From Episyrphus balteatus (lineage: Eukaryota; Arthropoda; Insecta; Diptera; Syrphidae), in assembly GCF_945859705.1 (NCBI RefSeq), contig NC_079136.1:77376867-77440866 (forward strand): a stretch of DNA of 64,000 bases, read 5' to 3'. Below the pieces are notes generated by a model, which was given only the letters and a program-made list of their open reading frames with translations, ran no database searches and was not told where the DNA came from. Of the stretch, positions 28,601-36,908 are shown in pieces; positions within the stretch are counted from its first letter, which is position 1; each line of letters opens with the position of its first letter. Made by a program: the position numbers and the translations under genes.

Positions 28601-31600
28601 GCGCAAAATAGGGTGCTCGCTATTTTAAAATATTTAGAAATTGTATGCTTGTATGTTTTTTATGGGAATAATATGGGGTTTTTTTTAACCTTGTTCGAAC
28701 AATTTTTAATTCCAGCCAAACCATTTGTTAAAAAAAAACTTAAAACTTTACAGACTTAAACTTTATATTTGTAGCTATCATGTGAATATTTTTCAGATTT
28801 TTAATTTTTATAATTTTGGAGATTTAAGTTGGTAAAGAAAAACATTTTTGCAGACTTTTTCAAAAAGTCGTATTTATAGGTAGTACAAAAACTTACACTT
28901 TATTTATTTAAGCAATAGATTTACATACAAAGGCCTGAGAATGCTCTTTCTAAAAACATATAATGAATATTGAGAATCGTCAAAAAAAAATAAAATATCA
29001 CGTAAAATACAAAAAAAAATAGTAATAATCAACGGCAACACTTACAGTTATGAATGATACCTTTTTCAAAAGCTAGAGTTATACACTTACTTCAAGTTTT
29101 TAAATCAAATTATTTTAATTAATTTTTCTCGAAATAATCAACTTCAAAGAGAAAATTTGGGGAAAAAAGTTTAAAAAAAAAAAACACATTAAATACTATT
29201 TTGACTAAGACTGTGAATTTAAATATGAAATTAATCAATGAAATAAACTGAATCAATAAATTTCTTATCACATACTGAAAGCTTTAAAATAAGAATAGAG
29301 TGTACAATTCTGGCTTTTGAAAAAGGTATTGTTCATATCTGTAAGTGTTGCCGTTGTTTCTTAATATTTTTTTTGTATTTTACGTGATCTTTTAGCCTTT
29401 TTAATGTTCAGAATATCGAAAAAATTTCCTTAATATGAAAGACGCGAATTCAAATCAATGGTCTACTTTTTTTGTATTAAAAACTTTTACTTAGGATGAA
29501 TGGAAGTCGAGATATTTAATAAAAACTAAAATTAAAGATGACGGTCAAAAGGTGAATTTCATGAGTGCTAATTGATATTTAGCCAATTCTCTATCGAATG
29601 AGAAAAAAATAAAATGCACGACTGGGGTCGCACGTACTTGCTCTTGCAGTTCAAAGCACTTTTATGTTAGTCTACTTGTAGATTTAAAAAGCTGGATCTA
29701 AATTTAAAAACAAATTGATATTGTCGAAGAGCCGACATTTATAGCAAAATTTTGTTAAATGAAAAAATTTTTTTTTTGTTATTTAACTTTTTTAAGAAAA
29801 AATAAAAATGCAGTTTTATTGCCACTGCTTTAAATATTACGTATACAAAGTTTAATTAAAATCGTTAGAGCCGTTTTCGAGAAATTCGTAATATCGTATT
29901 TTTTCGTATGGGAGGTATACGTTCTAAACGAGATATAAAAAAACAAAAAAAAACCAACTTTCAGAATTCCATAAAAATCATCTGTACCAAATTTGAAGAA
30001 AATCCATCCACCCGTTTAGGCTGTGGAAATGTGTACAGATGGACGCACAGACGCACAGACGCACAGACGCACAGACGCACAGACGCACGGACGGAATAGC
30101 GGGACCCACTTTTTCGGAATTCTCCATTATCGTAATGTTGGTTTTGATTAAAACCTCAATTTTTTTTTTCGACACGAAACCAATACTTGCCCTATAGAGC
30201 AAGTAAAAATTGGGATGGTATTCGCTGTTGAATCATTTTGGATTTGGACATGTAGGTACATAATTATTTAAATCAACAGTCAACACTCTTAATTATTGTT
30301 GCCTGTATTATTTTGTTAGTTTCTTTCTCCGCTCCAAGAACTGCATCCCAATTACACTGGTCTGCAAAATTTAATTTTTTTTTTCTCCTTCAAATAATTT
30401 TTTGATATTATGAAAGGTTAGACTTTCCTGAATCTAAAAATTTCAGAAAAAATTTACCAGGTACCATTTTTGTAAAAATGATTTTTGAAAAATGTGGGTA
30501 ATTTCTAAACAATCACCCTTTTAGATTCATTTGAACTTGTATAAAATTAAAACTATTTGTCGCATTTAGCTCAAATTTGGAAGACTTATTCTTCATATTA
30601 TGACCTATCGATTAACACCAAATATGTCCTTTTACATTAATGTTTACTCATTTTATACTGATACTGAATACTGATTGACAAATTAAAATTAAACAAATTA
30701 AAAAAAATGTTCAAAACAATTTTCCTTCCTTTCCAGCCACAACCGATTTCATCAATTGAGGACTTTACTCAAGTGATTGTCAATCGTGAGGACGATGTCA
30801 CATGTGCAGTTGGAGTATTTATGGTTGGTGATCGTGTAGCTAAATTTTCAATGGAAGACCGTGATGCTTGTGAATTTTCACTTGTCCTTGCTGGGTATTT
30901 CCGTTTACTAACAGGTTTGTTAAATTGATTGATTTTAATGAAAACAAACAAACGCTTTTTTGTGTTATACATACCAAAACTAATTTCCTTTTACAAATAA
31001 ATTCAATATATAGGTAAGGACTTACCCGTAGATAGAGAACGTGAAAAATATGACGAAGACAATGCACCATCGTATCTCGCTCAACACACTGTTCTACCAT
31101 CCACTTGGAGTTATCTATCGCCATTCCATAATCGTGCACATAGTATAAACTTTTTGCTACCACCACCATATCATTCGGTCAAGCAACTAACTATTTCATC
31201 AAACGATTCGACCAGTTCATCTAACGCTGTTAATTCCACAATACCATCAATTTCCAACCCCATGAGAAGTGGTGATAGTTTGGCAGGTAATAAAGTGGAT
31301 GTAGCGGGTGGCAATGGCAATCAATGCGACCGCAATATGAATACAACTATGCTGGCCAACAACAACCACAAAACAAATGGAGGAAGGCCAGGTGGTCATC
31401 CTGTGCCACACACCCTCGACTTGGACATTCACAGTGTAATGGCTATGGAATTACACGAAGACGGAAAGGACTCTGGACTGAGCGATAGCAGTGGTGGTGG
31501 AAGTAGTTCCGCAATGTATTGTCCCGCATCGAAAGGATTAATTGAAGCACGCAATGAAGAGGTCCTTCGACGAGTTGCTGAGATGCAGAAAATGGTTGAA

Positions 31601-33985
31601 AATTCGGAACAATACTTGAACGAGCACGGCGAATTCATTGATGAAGAATTTGAAAATGATGCAAAAGGAGGTTACATTGGTAGCATACAGACACGAAGAA
31701 ATGGCAGCACTGCCTATTCACCCAATCTTAGTGTTGGCGGTGGTGTAATTGAGTTTGTTGATAGCGATTGTGATAGTCTGAATAGTAGCAAACTATCATC
31801 AAATGAAGATGCACCACCACCGGGAGCATTGAAACATAGTGATTCGTTGGTTCTGCTGGCCGAATCGATTAACCAAGATTTGAGTGGCATAACAAAAGGT
31901 TTAAATTCCATTAGTTCAAGTAATAATCAAGGTTTGGATAGTGGCGTTGTAAGTCAAAGTGAAACCACACCAAAACCTTCTAGGAAAATGAATGGCTTAA
32001 GTCAGCTTCTAAGTGATTTGCAAGCTTTGGGCCATGATTGTTCGCAAAGTGAAAGTGATTCAGAATCCGTTCATACACCAAGCACATCTCCTACGCACAA
32101 GCGACCACCACAAACGCATCAAAATAAAAAGAACTTATACCGAACAAGCTTTGGGCTACATAGTCCAGATGGTACTTCTGTTGGTACAGACGCTAAAGAC
32201 TATAATCTCAAAGAATACCTTAAACAGCTGAAAGAATATAGCAAGGTGGACAGTAATAACCAAGACACTGATCTAGCTGCAAAAAAACTATCTGAAATTT
32301 ATGGCTTTGAGATAGGAGAGGATACATTCATAGAGACTGACCCAGACTTGATAGATCTACGTGCAATACCGCCACCCCAAACACCCGATGAACTTGATGC
32401 CTTGTCAATTTTGAATGCTGCACCAAGGGGATTCGGTGATAGTAGTAGTAGCAATCGTAGTGAAGATGGTGATGGTGATTTGGATAAATTCTTAGCAAAG
32501 GTTGTTATAGCACCTCCGACGCAAAAGGCTACCCCCGCAAAAGAACTGACCCCTGAGGAAATTATGTCTTTTATCATTCCTCCTCCACCAAATCTTGAGG
32601 AGCAACAAGTAGAAAAGCAGCCCAAGTGCATTGACCAACTTGATCGGGATTTTGAAGAATGTTTATACAGTAATTCAAAAGATATGTCGTTAGAAAATCG
32701 AACCAGTAATGGGACTGGTAGACCAATGAAAACAACTGCAACGCATGTCATTGAATATGCTACGGTAGAACGGAAAGGTGCATTTTCTTGCTGTGCAAAG
32801 AGCAAAAAGGAAGAAACCAGTAGTAATGCCGCCGCTTCTCTTGAACCTAATGATTCCAATCCGAATACTGTACTAATGCTACCACCAAGACGTTGTACAC
32901 ATTCGGATAGTTTAAATCCACCAGCACGACCTCCCAAGAGTGCTGAACTACAGAACCGATATTCTCCTAAGAAACAAATATCCTTTGCCCCCGAAGTCAA
33001 ACAACGTGAAGTGATAACGCAGATTGATAAAAGTTCATATCCTCCTCCGGTACTTCCACCACGGTGTGGTGATGACCGGAGTCTTTCGCCTGTGGTGAGT
33101 TTTCCCCCAAAAAAACCACCTTTGCCTCCAATATCATCGCGTCCTATACTTCGTGCTCCACATCCTCTACCTTCACCAACGCGACATATCCAAAACAATG
33201 ATAATTTGGCTGCTAAATTATCTGGAATGGGATCAACTCATTTTCAACATAATCCGAGTGCATTGCGCAGTGACTTTGACAGCACTTTTAATACCAAACA
33301 ACAGACAACCACCCATCAGCAGAATCGTTTTAACGGGCATTATCGTTCCAATAGTGATTGTCCTCCGGTCTGCTTGAAAAATCCCTCTCCAAACAATAAA
33401 CCACAACTTTCCCTATTATGTTCACCACAAATGTCCCGCAAATTTAACCATAGTCCATCGCCAGTTGACAGGCTTATTTCGAAAAATGGCTACATTATCG
33501 ATGTTGAAGCTTTATTAGCAAAAACTGATGTTGCAATGGCTGGATTGTTAGTGAAGTTAGATCAAGTGGCAGCTCAATGTACAGCTGCTCAGGCAGCTGG
33601 CGGAGGTTCGAGTATCAATGAAGAAAAATTCCAGAGAGCTAGAGAGGAACTGACCGAGCAAACTCTATGTCTAGTGACTGCATCAAAGTTATTAGTTGTT
33701 GCAATGTCTGATATGACATTGTTTACACTACCTGAACACTTGACTTCAAGTCTGACAGCAATACGTCGAATAACTGAATTGACCCAAGACATGACAAGAC
33801 ATACATCATCACCTTTACAAACGAGAAATATTGTATTGAAAGTACATGATGTTTCGTCGAGTTTTAGAGAACTCGTTCAAGTACAGATGGGACCTTTGGG
33901 TGCAGGGCAATTAGCTTTGCAAGCCGAATGCTTAGCAAATGTACTGGCAACATTGCTTCGTAGCCTAAGAGTGTTTTCGCCATAA
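4305..33985 (+). CDS. Frmpd4: FRMPD4/Preso-like WW-PDZ-FERM scaffold protein, 11 exons
   Basis: Exons: 4305-4686, 11706-11822, 11979-12159, 21176-21427, 22393-22509, 22688-22819, 26841-27100, 27178-27322, 27864-28013, 30737-30914, 31014-33985. All have GT donors and AG acceptors and join in frame. From ATG 4331 to TAA the total is 4860 nt, 1619 aa. Order: Ser/His-rich N-terminus, WW1 (about 101-130), WW2 (140-170), PDZ (181-258, loop GFGFVAG), FERM (about 316-630), a long acidic/proline-rich linker, and a helical C-terminal block ending RSLRVFSP. This order matches FRMPD4/Preso, a cortical and postsynaptic scaffold in mammals that binds PSD-95 and mGluR/Homer partners; the role in this insect is inferred. 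The frame stays open through the first acceptor (PNGWCSNE precedes the Met), so an upstream coding exon is possible. Family membership is sure; the true start is not. Confidence 0.93.
4687..7918. other. First intron of FRMPD4-like gene, left part
   Basis: Mostly unremarkable AT-rich intron. The only compositional exception is the patch at 5850-6160, listed separately. Nothing else recognised. Confidence 0.5.
5850..6160. repeat. GC-richer patch of unknown origin
   Basis: About 300 bp of clearly higher GC content than its surroundings (ACGCGGAGTAGC, TGCCCCGCAGCAGAG, CTGGCCGGTGAG, CTGGAGGGCCAGG). No long frame and no tRNA-like head is clear. It could be a retroelement 5' fragment or SINE relic; not identified. 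Confidence 0.3.
7919..8141. mobile_element. Tc1-type IR/DR end (solo right end)
   Basis: The sequence TTGTTTCTATTATTTT(TTCC) occurs twice in the same orientation, at 7919 and at 8113. The outer copy runs into CCATCACTGTA. Read inverted, the outer end is TACAGTGATGGAAAAAATA, the form of many Tc1-like termini, and a paired direct repeat inside a terminus is the IR/DR layout. No matching left end or transposase was found, so this is a fragment. Confidence 0.5.
8578..9895. mobile_element. Non-autonomous hAT-type element, 8-bp TSD
   Basis: Ends are CAGGGCCGTCTTTAAC at left and the inverse CAATGCCGTCTTTACC at right, followed inward on both sides by GGGGCCC-rich sequence with GGGCACAC. Both sides are flanked by a perfect 8-bp direct repeat ATTGCACA (8570-8577 and 9896-9903). 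CA.G ends and an 8-bp duplication are diagnostic of hAT transposition. The 1318-bp interior is AT-rich with no transposase frame. Confidence 0.88.
9904..10684. other. Intronic, nothing recognised
   Basis: AT-rich intron between two mobile elements, without further structure that I could support. Confidence 0.45.
10685..10907. mobile_element. MITE with TACACTGAGGGAAAA ends
   Basis: Left TACACTGAGGGAAAAA and right TTTTCCCTCAGTGTA form a perfect terminal inverted repeat core of about 15 bp. ACGTCGTTG on the left also mirrors CAACGTG on the right. TA at both outer edges fits a TA target duplication (Tc1/mariner-like habit, inferred). 223 bp, noncoding. Confidence 0.8.
10908..11705. other. End of first intron
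   Basis: AT-rich; ends in the exon 2 acceptor (ttattttag). Nothing else recognised. Confidence 0.45.
11706..11822 (+). CDS. Frmpd4: FRMPD4-like exon 2: end of WW1, start of WW2
   Basis: The 117-bp exon completes WW1 (NHITQTSGWIPP, with the second signature Trp) and opens WW2 (LPYGWERAVDSKGRPYFI). Both WW domains are split by a phase-2 intron at the same place, after the Y-Y/F-x strand, as expected from tandem domain duplication. Confidence 0.93.
11979..12159 (+). CDS. Frmpd4: FRMPD4-like exon 3: end of WW2 and first half of PDZ
   Basis: It finishes WW2 (NHLNKTSTYEAP; the second Trp position is Tyr, a common change in atypical WW domains) and begins the PDZ domain (EPRVVVLQRS, then the carboxylate-binding loop GFGF). 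It ends phase 0 at K|GTAAGT. Confidence 0.93.
12160..12735. other. Start of third intron of FRMPD4-like gene
   Basis: No coding or repeat signal seen before the CACTG-ended element. Confidence 0.45.
12736..14446. mobile_element. 1.7-kb element with TACACTGAA ends and ACGAA/TTCGT subterminal repeats
   Basis: The left end TACACTGAA and right end TTTTCAGTGTA are inverted. Inside both ends, short palindromic blocks such as TTCGTTAGCTAACGAA, TTCGTTAACCTACGAA and AACGAAA recur many times, the layout of subterminal transposase-binding repeats. A different MITE (13,403-13,837) is inserted in the middle. No transposase is visible. It may belong with the other TA-flanked CACTG-ended MITEs here. Confidence 0.7.
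13403..13837. mobile_element. MITE with TTAAGGGCC ends, nested
   Basis: Left AGGGCCAATTTTTCAAT with CAGTTAAACAGTCAG; right AGAGCCGATTTTTAAAT with CAGTCAGTTAACTG, inverted. A second copy lies at 24,806-25,142 and shares the interior (TATTCC runs, a GACAATTTTT block, GATTGAAAAAT). Noncoding. Confidence 0.75.
14447..15797. other. Intronic, nothing recognised
   Basis: About 1.3 kb of AT-rich intron without supported features. Confidence 0.45.
15798..16571. mobile_element. Pogo/Tigger-like DNA transposon relic
   Basis: The left end contains GTCTAATATGGACCACCA and the right end TGGTGGTCCATATTCACCG, an inverted repeat of about 20 bp preceded by GGGACC and followed by GACC. The interior carries a remnant helix-turn-helix reading frame (next entry). 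The combination fits an internally deleted pogo-like element; the catalytic DDE domain is gone. Confidence 0.6.
16078..16308 (+). pseudogene. Truncated psq-type HTH fragment of a pogo-like transposase
   Basis: The frame encodes RKTWDADTMKRAVEMVKS about 35 residues from the start and then FLKAK before losing similarity. The pattern 'K(R)K.W....l..Av..v..g....kA' is that of the N-terminal psq HTH in pogo/CENP-B-like proteins. The recognition helix and everything downstream are missing and a stop follows. It lies inside the inverted-repeat element, so host function is unlikely. Confidence 0.5.
16572..19842. other. Intronic, no supported feature
   Basis: 3.3 kb of intron. A slightly GC-richer patch at 17,570-17,870 holds no long frame or recognisable motif. 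The rest is AT-rich sequence with homopolymer runs. Confidence 0.45.
19843..20086. mobile_element. MITE with TACACGGAGAAAAA ends
   Basis: Left TACACGGAGAAAAATGAGGC then ACCTTAAAATAAG; right AGGTGGTCTTTTTTTCTGTGTA, inverted. Interior phrases (AAGATGATGCCC, CCTTAAAACAATACG, GTGGAATCCGCTTGT) recur in the copy at 34,903-35,126. TA at both edges fits TA target duplication. 244 bp, noncoding. Confidence 0.8.
20087..21175. other. End of third intron
   Basis: AT-rich intron ending at the acceptor tttag before the second PDZ exon. Nothing else recognised. Confidence 0.45.
21176..21427 (+). CDS. Frmpd4: FRMPD4-like exon 4: second half of PDZ
   Basis: It begins LQPGDQILAVNGEDV, the classical PDZ beta-D/beta-E signature, and runs through helix B (DHVIQLVRVC) to TLEVCQP. 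A basic linker follows (GRKSTLLSAGKRAKLRSRPSR). 252 bp, phase 0 at both ends. A 9-kb intron precedes it and a satellite-filled intron follows. Confidence 0.93.
21442..21775. repeat. Heptamer satellite (ATTTATC)n
   Basis: About 48 near-perfect copies of the 7-mer ATTTATC, starting some 15 bp after the donor of the PDZ exon. The 7-bp period leaves one frame without stops, which produces a long meaningless reading frame. Confidence 0.95.
21776..22330. repeat. Degenerate nonamer tract (ATTTTTATC)n
   Basis: It continues directly from the heptamer satellite with longer, variable units (ATTTTTATC, ATTTTCATC, ATTTTTGTC and similar). It looks like an older, decayed or length-shifted part of the same satellite. 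It fills nearly the whole intron up to the first FERM exon. Confidence 0.9.
22393..22509 (+). CDS. Frmpd4: FRMPD4-like exon 5: start of FERM F1 lobe
   Basis: 117 bp in frame. The ubiquitin-like F1 lobe opens with NVLKVFLENGQTKSFKYDAT, matching the first two beta strands of FERM F1. Donor CAG|GTATAG. Confidence 0.92.
22688..22819 (+). CDS. Frmpd4: FERM F1 lobe, exon 6 of FRMPD4-like gene
   Basis: 132 bp encoding the rest of F1: DVVSSLYDKLYLSAGEHFSL, then the strand ending NKLTLLDPEESLAR. Acceptor ttttcag, donor AGG|GTAAGT, phase 0 on both sides. Confidence 0.92.
22820..24661. other. Intronic, nothing recognised
   Basis: 1.8 kb of AT-rich intron between FERM exons 6 and 7. Confidence 0.45.
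24662..24778. mobile_element. 117-bp near-perfect hairpin MITE
   Basis: Left arm AAATACATTAAGGTCC then CTTCACTCGGAGTTGAAC and CTTGAGAATTTT; the right arm is its inverse (AAAATTCTCAAG, GTTCAACTCCGAGTGAAG, GGACC, AATGTATTT). Arms are about 50 bp with only a few mismatches and a loop of a few bases. Confidence 0.85.
24806..25142. mobile_element. MITE with TTAGGGCC ends, second copy
   Basis: Left TTAGGGCCAATTTTTCAAT and right ATTGAAAAATCGGCTCTAA are inverted. It shares interior sequence with the copy at 13,403-13,837, including the CAGTTAAACAGTCAG block. 337 bp, noncoding. Confidence 0.8.
25317..25605. mobile_element. hAT-type MITE, 8-bp TSD, three internal repeats
   Basis: Ends are CAGAGATACCCAAA and TTTGGGTATCTCTG. 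The flanking 8-bp repeat CTTTGCAG is perfect (25,309-25,316 and 25,606-25,613). Inside are three direct copies of a unit of about 32 bp beginning ACATTTTTGG and containing TATGCGTGAAAAA. hAT origin is inferred from the CAG..CTG ends and 8-bp TSD. Confidence 0.88.
25695..25790. repeat. Dispersed repeat shared with 13,270-13,360
   Basis: ACTTGGACTCATCAGTTGAC, then ATCGTGAGACACCTTGT and AATACGCAAAT, followed by TTTATATTCAG or similar, occur both here and at 13,270-13,360. This is one dispersed repeat family of unknown type. Confidence 0.7.
25791..26840. other. Intron before FERM exon 7
   Basis: AT-rich. Around 26,630-26,710 it holds a relic of the TTGGTAATTTGAAAAA / GACAAATTTTAC repeat family also seen near 44.5, 45.8 and 51.7-51.9 kb. 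Nothing else recognised. Confidence 0.45.
26841..27100 (+). CDS. Frmpd4: FERM F1/F2 junction, exon 7 of FRMPD4-like gene
   Basis: 260 bp. It encodes HKLRCLFRVTFVP, then the F2 helical start DLNTLDYLYMQCCNDVTQER and the helix with EVALRLAALHMHQH. It ends GA|GTAAGT in phase 2, completed by the next exon. Confidence 0.92.
27178..27322 (+). CDS. Frmpd4: FERM F2 lobe, exon 8 of FRMPD4-like gene
   Basis: The acceptor is gaag at 27177. The frame gives REFGLERFVPSSLFEGMKRK, then LRRLISHFLKLNSQM and QLQ. The motif 'leF.P.s....k.kel...i..hlk.n' is typical of FERM F2. Phase 0 donor CAA|GTGCGT. Confidence 0.9.
27864..28013 (+). CDS. Frmpd4: FERM F2/F3 junction, exon 9 of FRMPD4-like gene
   Basis: 150 bp in phase 0: KIHYLDIISGLPSYGAKCF (end of F2, start of the PH-like F3), then VERVLLVSPRFGLSQIAG. 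The 'L..l..LP.yG..cF' pattern is the standard FERM F2-F3 transition. Confidence 0.92.
28014..28975. other. Intronic, nothing recognised
   Basis: About 1 kb of AT-rich intron after FERM exon 9. Confidence 0.45.
28976..29398. mobile_element. Foldback element with AACGGCAACACTTACAG arms
   Basis: Left and right arms of about 110 bp are inverted: ATCACGTAAAATACAAAAAA, then AACGGCAACACTTACAG and CCTTTTTCAAAAG on the left; the complement CTGTAAGTGTTGCCGTTG and GTATTTTACGTGAT on the right. The same motif occurs in the larger foldback at 55,670-56,938 and in a fragment near 60,850. Confidence 0.75.
29610..30204. repeat. Dispersed repeat with ACAGACGC microsatellite and palindromic end
   Basis: A segment starting near CACGACTGGGGTCGCACG with ACTTGCTCTTGCAG (29,636), an octamer microsatellite (GACGCACA)n at 30,042-30,094 and the perfect 20-bp palindrome ACTTGCCCTATAGAGCAAGT at 30,185-30,204. 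A microsatellite upstream of a 3' hairpin resembles Helentron/DINE-type elements of flies, but the ends were not proven. Confidence 0.5.
30205..30736. other. End of intron before FERM exon 10
   Basis: AT-rich sequence ending in the acceptor tttccag. Nothing recognised. Confidence 0.45.
30737..30914 (+). CDS. Frmpd4: FERM F3 lobe, exon 10 of FRMPD4-like gene
   Basis: 178 bp encoding F3 strands (ISSIEDFTQVIV, VGVFMVGDRVAKFSMEDRDA) and the closing helix CEFSLVLAGYFRLLTG. Phase 1 donor G|GTTTGT. Confidence 0.92.
31014..33985 (+). CDS. Frmpd4: FRMPD4-like exon 11: linker and C-terminal block
   Basis: Large terminal exon of 989 codons plus stop. It carries a Ser/Asn-rich linker with DSGLSDSS and a DSGVVS motif, acidic segments, several proline motifs (PPPVLPPR, KKPPLPPI, NPPARPPKS) that could bind SH3 domains, and a C-terminal helical block from about 33,500 (VEALLAKTDVAMAGLLVKL to RSLRVFSP). 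That block is the best-conserved C-terminal part of insect FRMPD4 relatives as I recall them. No short C-terminal PDZ-ligand like the mammalian one is seen. Confidence 0.93.
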
Positions 33986-34050
33986 ACAAAAAAAAAACGT
34001 TAAATGTTTTAAACTTTTTTAGATAGGTAACAAGTATAATTGAGAAGTAC

Positions 34051-34056
34051 AATAAA
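34051..34056 (+). terminator. Poly(A) signal of FRMPD4-like gene
   Basis: AATAAA lies 65 bp after the TAA stop. Longer 3' ends are possible in the AT-rich sequence beyond. Confidence 0.5.
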
Positions 34057-36908
34057 AAAACATAAACATGCTCTATGGAAATTTATAATATCAAAAACAT
34101 TTTTGTTTACCTACTTTTTGGAATTAATTTTTTTATGAACGATATACGGGGGAACCTTTTCGGCTTTAGAACTACACATTGTGTTTAAAATAATTTCAAA
34201 TAAAATGAAATCCGAGACTTGGGCGCAAGTATTTGATTTAATTAGAAAAATAGCATAGAATATTAAAGCTTTTGAAAACAACAAGAACAATTTTTAATTG
34301 AGTTTATCATTTTTTATTTTAAAAGAATGAATTTTATGTGCGACAGAACAGATATTTTTTTATTAAAATTGCTAGAGTCTTGTTTGAGAAAAAACATGTT
34401 TCCCATTTTGGTTTATTCTGAAAATCAACTTCCGTTCTTATGAATCAAAAAACTCTTAAAAAACTGAAAAATATTGAATCAGTCGTTCGGGTTTGGGTTG
34501 AAGCTTGAGATAGAGATAGTCACACAAACTGACGGACAGATAGACCCCTACTTTTTGGCATTTTCAAAGTGTTGGAGCTAAGAAACTGGAGTTTGCATCA
34601 AAAATTTTGTTTTCAAAAGCTTTAATTATCGGAAAAAGAAAAAAACCAAAAAAAGTTATTTTTTTTTAAATGTCTCCACTGACCTGTTCGAATCAGAAGT
34701 GAACTTCTGAAAATTTTAGTTGGAATAAAAAATGGTGGAGTTACAAAATTAAATTTTGCAACAATTTTTTGGGACATAAAAAAAATAATAATTTTCCTAT
34801 TTTCGTCTGATAACTTCAGTCCTATTGTTTTTACCTAATCATTTAATCAGAAAATTTATTTTTATAATTTATTTTGACAGAAAATTCAATAACTAAAAGT
34901 ATAAATAAGATGATGCCCACCTTAAAACAATACGGTGTGTACTTAATACAAGTGGATTGCACTAATTTTAATATTAATTTTTATCTTAAAAAAAACGAAA
35001 AAAAAAATTAAGATGATTTGTCCGCTTAATTTAAGACGGAAGTCATCTTGACAAAAAACCATGCAGAGATCCGCTTAATTTAATGTGGAAACCGCTTGTG
35101 TTTAGGTGGTCTTTTTTCTCTGTGTACAAATTTTTGGTTTGCGTAGGAAATAAGCATTTAATTGGCTTTATTTAATGAAATAATTTTTTTTTTCTTTTAT
35201 TCCCCCACAAAATGTCCGCCAATTCAAGGGACTTGCCTCTTATAGTTTTGTAATTATGATTTAAAAAATATTCACATGAATAAAGTTTTAGTTGCGACAT
35301 TCATGAATTTAAAAATTTATTCAAAAATTTAAAAATAACATTATAAAATATATTTTTTTCTTGTAATAATATTCTTTAACCGCTATTTCAATTATGTCCT
35401 TTTTAAAATCTGAAACTTGCATGTTATTGAAAATCTTTATGAAATTTTAATTCTTTCAACTAAAACACAATTACAATAACACACAACATGCAATATTAAT
35501 AATTTCAATCACTTATTACAGGTTTAATCATTTTGAATGTTGATTTACTCTCTGCTTTTGGAAATTATGGTTCCTTATACGAATTGGTTTAACATTATAC
35601 ATATCTACATGACAAAGAAGTTCGCCAAAATTAATTCATCTGTGCACTTCAAAAAACTATATACATACAATTAAAATATTAACTTTAATTTTATGTCAAA
35701 TTTAGTGGCCTATTTAAAAGTATGTAGATGTCTGTGAAATACTAAATTTTTACATAACTTCTTGTTGCATGTTTGTTGTTTTCATGTGGTGACTCCTGCA
35801 ATTCTTATTTCAATATAATCCATTTATAAGCATGTAGTTATTTTTTTTTTTTTTTTCAACTTCTTAAAAATTAAAAAATATATACCCATATAATTTACGT
35901 TAAAAGGTTCTTTCCTTCAATAACAACAACCATTTCAAAAATTATACCAATTTTACATAAAAGGCTCCCCAAATTCATTTAAAAACAGTAATATTTCAAA
36001 AAAATGTTACTTATGAGTTTAATATTAAATTAACTTATGAAAATACCAGCGCAAATAGAAATAGATCGTTCAGTTTGTATATCAGATAATTGAGATCCAG
36101 TGGTCTAAACATTAAAATACCTACCATGATTTATATCTACAATGGTTAAATGGTCAGCGTTCATATACACTCCAGTAATAAAAAAAAATCAGTTTTAAGT
36201 GTAAAATAAACGTGTATTTAATTTAAGCTTGGTTTAAGTTTAAATACATGTTTACCCCTTTATATCTCAAAAGCACATCATTTGTTCATGGAATTTTTTT
36301 ACTTCCTTTTTAGGAAAAAATAATAATGCCTTACAGAACATCCCAGAGCATGTTTGTGTTTAGTCATTTAAATGAATGCAAATAGCCACTAAATTCATAT
36401 CAGAAAAAAATGTATTTAATTTAAATAATATCTTTTATATATTTTTAAAGAGTTAAATAAATTAAGTTTAATTATTTTATTTCGATTTCTATAATTGTAT
36501 GCTTTTTTAATTTATTTTACTCTGAAATGTCTTACTTATAGTATTTTTGAATTCAATTAAATCAGCTATTGTAAGTCGGTTTATTAAAATGAAAGCAGTC
36601 TAAAAGTGACGATTGACATTTAAGTAAAATTTTTACTTAATTGTTCTCTCCATTATTCAGTTTTCATCCTACGAGCTAAAATCATTGAGATGGAAAATTT
36701 TTAAATCAAGTATTGTTTTATTCAAAGTAACATTAAATTTATTTACCGATGAAAATAGTAGGCATACATCGAGAAATATATTTGTTTTATTCACTGTTGC
36801 TAAGATAAACAAAAAAAAAAACGTTCCCGGAATACTTCTATAACTCATAAAATGAAATTAAAGTGGCTTAAAAATACTTAAGCCTATTGCGTTTAGAAAT
36901 TTCTTTTT
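34057..36908. other. Intergenic stretch or extended 3' UTR
   Basis: Between the convergent FRMPD4-like and ZAD genes. It holds a repeat at 34,480-34,890 (CTGACGGACAGATAG, then GTTGGAGCTAAGAAACTGG) related to 48,960-49,870, and a MITE copy. Otherwise it is very AT-rich without supported features. Confidence 0.5.
34903..35126. mobile_element. MITE copy, left-truncated (TACACGGAGAAAAA family)
   Basis: It matches 19,843-20,086 internally (AAATAAGATGATGCCCACC, CCTTAAAACAATACGG) and at the right end (AGGTGGTCTTTTTTCTCTGTGTA). The first dozen or so bases of the left terminus are missing. Confidence 0.75.

Noticed and set aside
32299..33198. A 299-codon open frame on the minus strand
   Set aside because: It is fully antisense to the long last exon of the scaffold gene, has no family similarity, and arises from the codon use of that exon.
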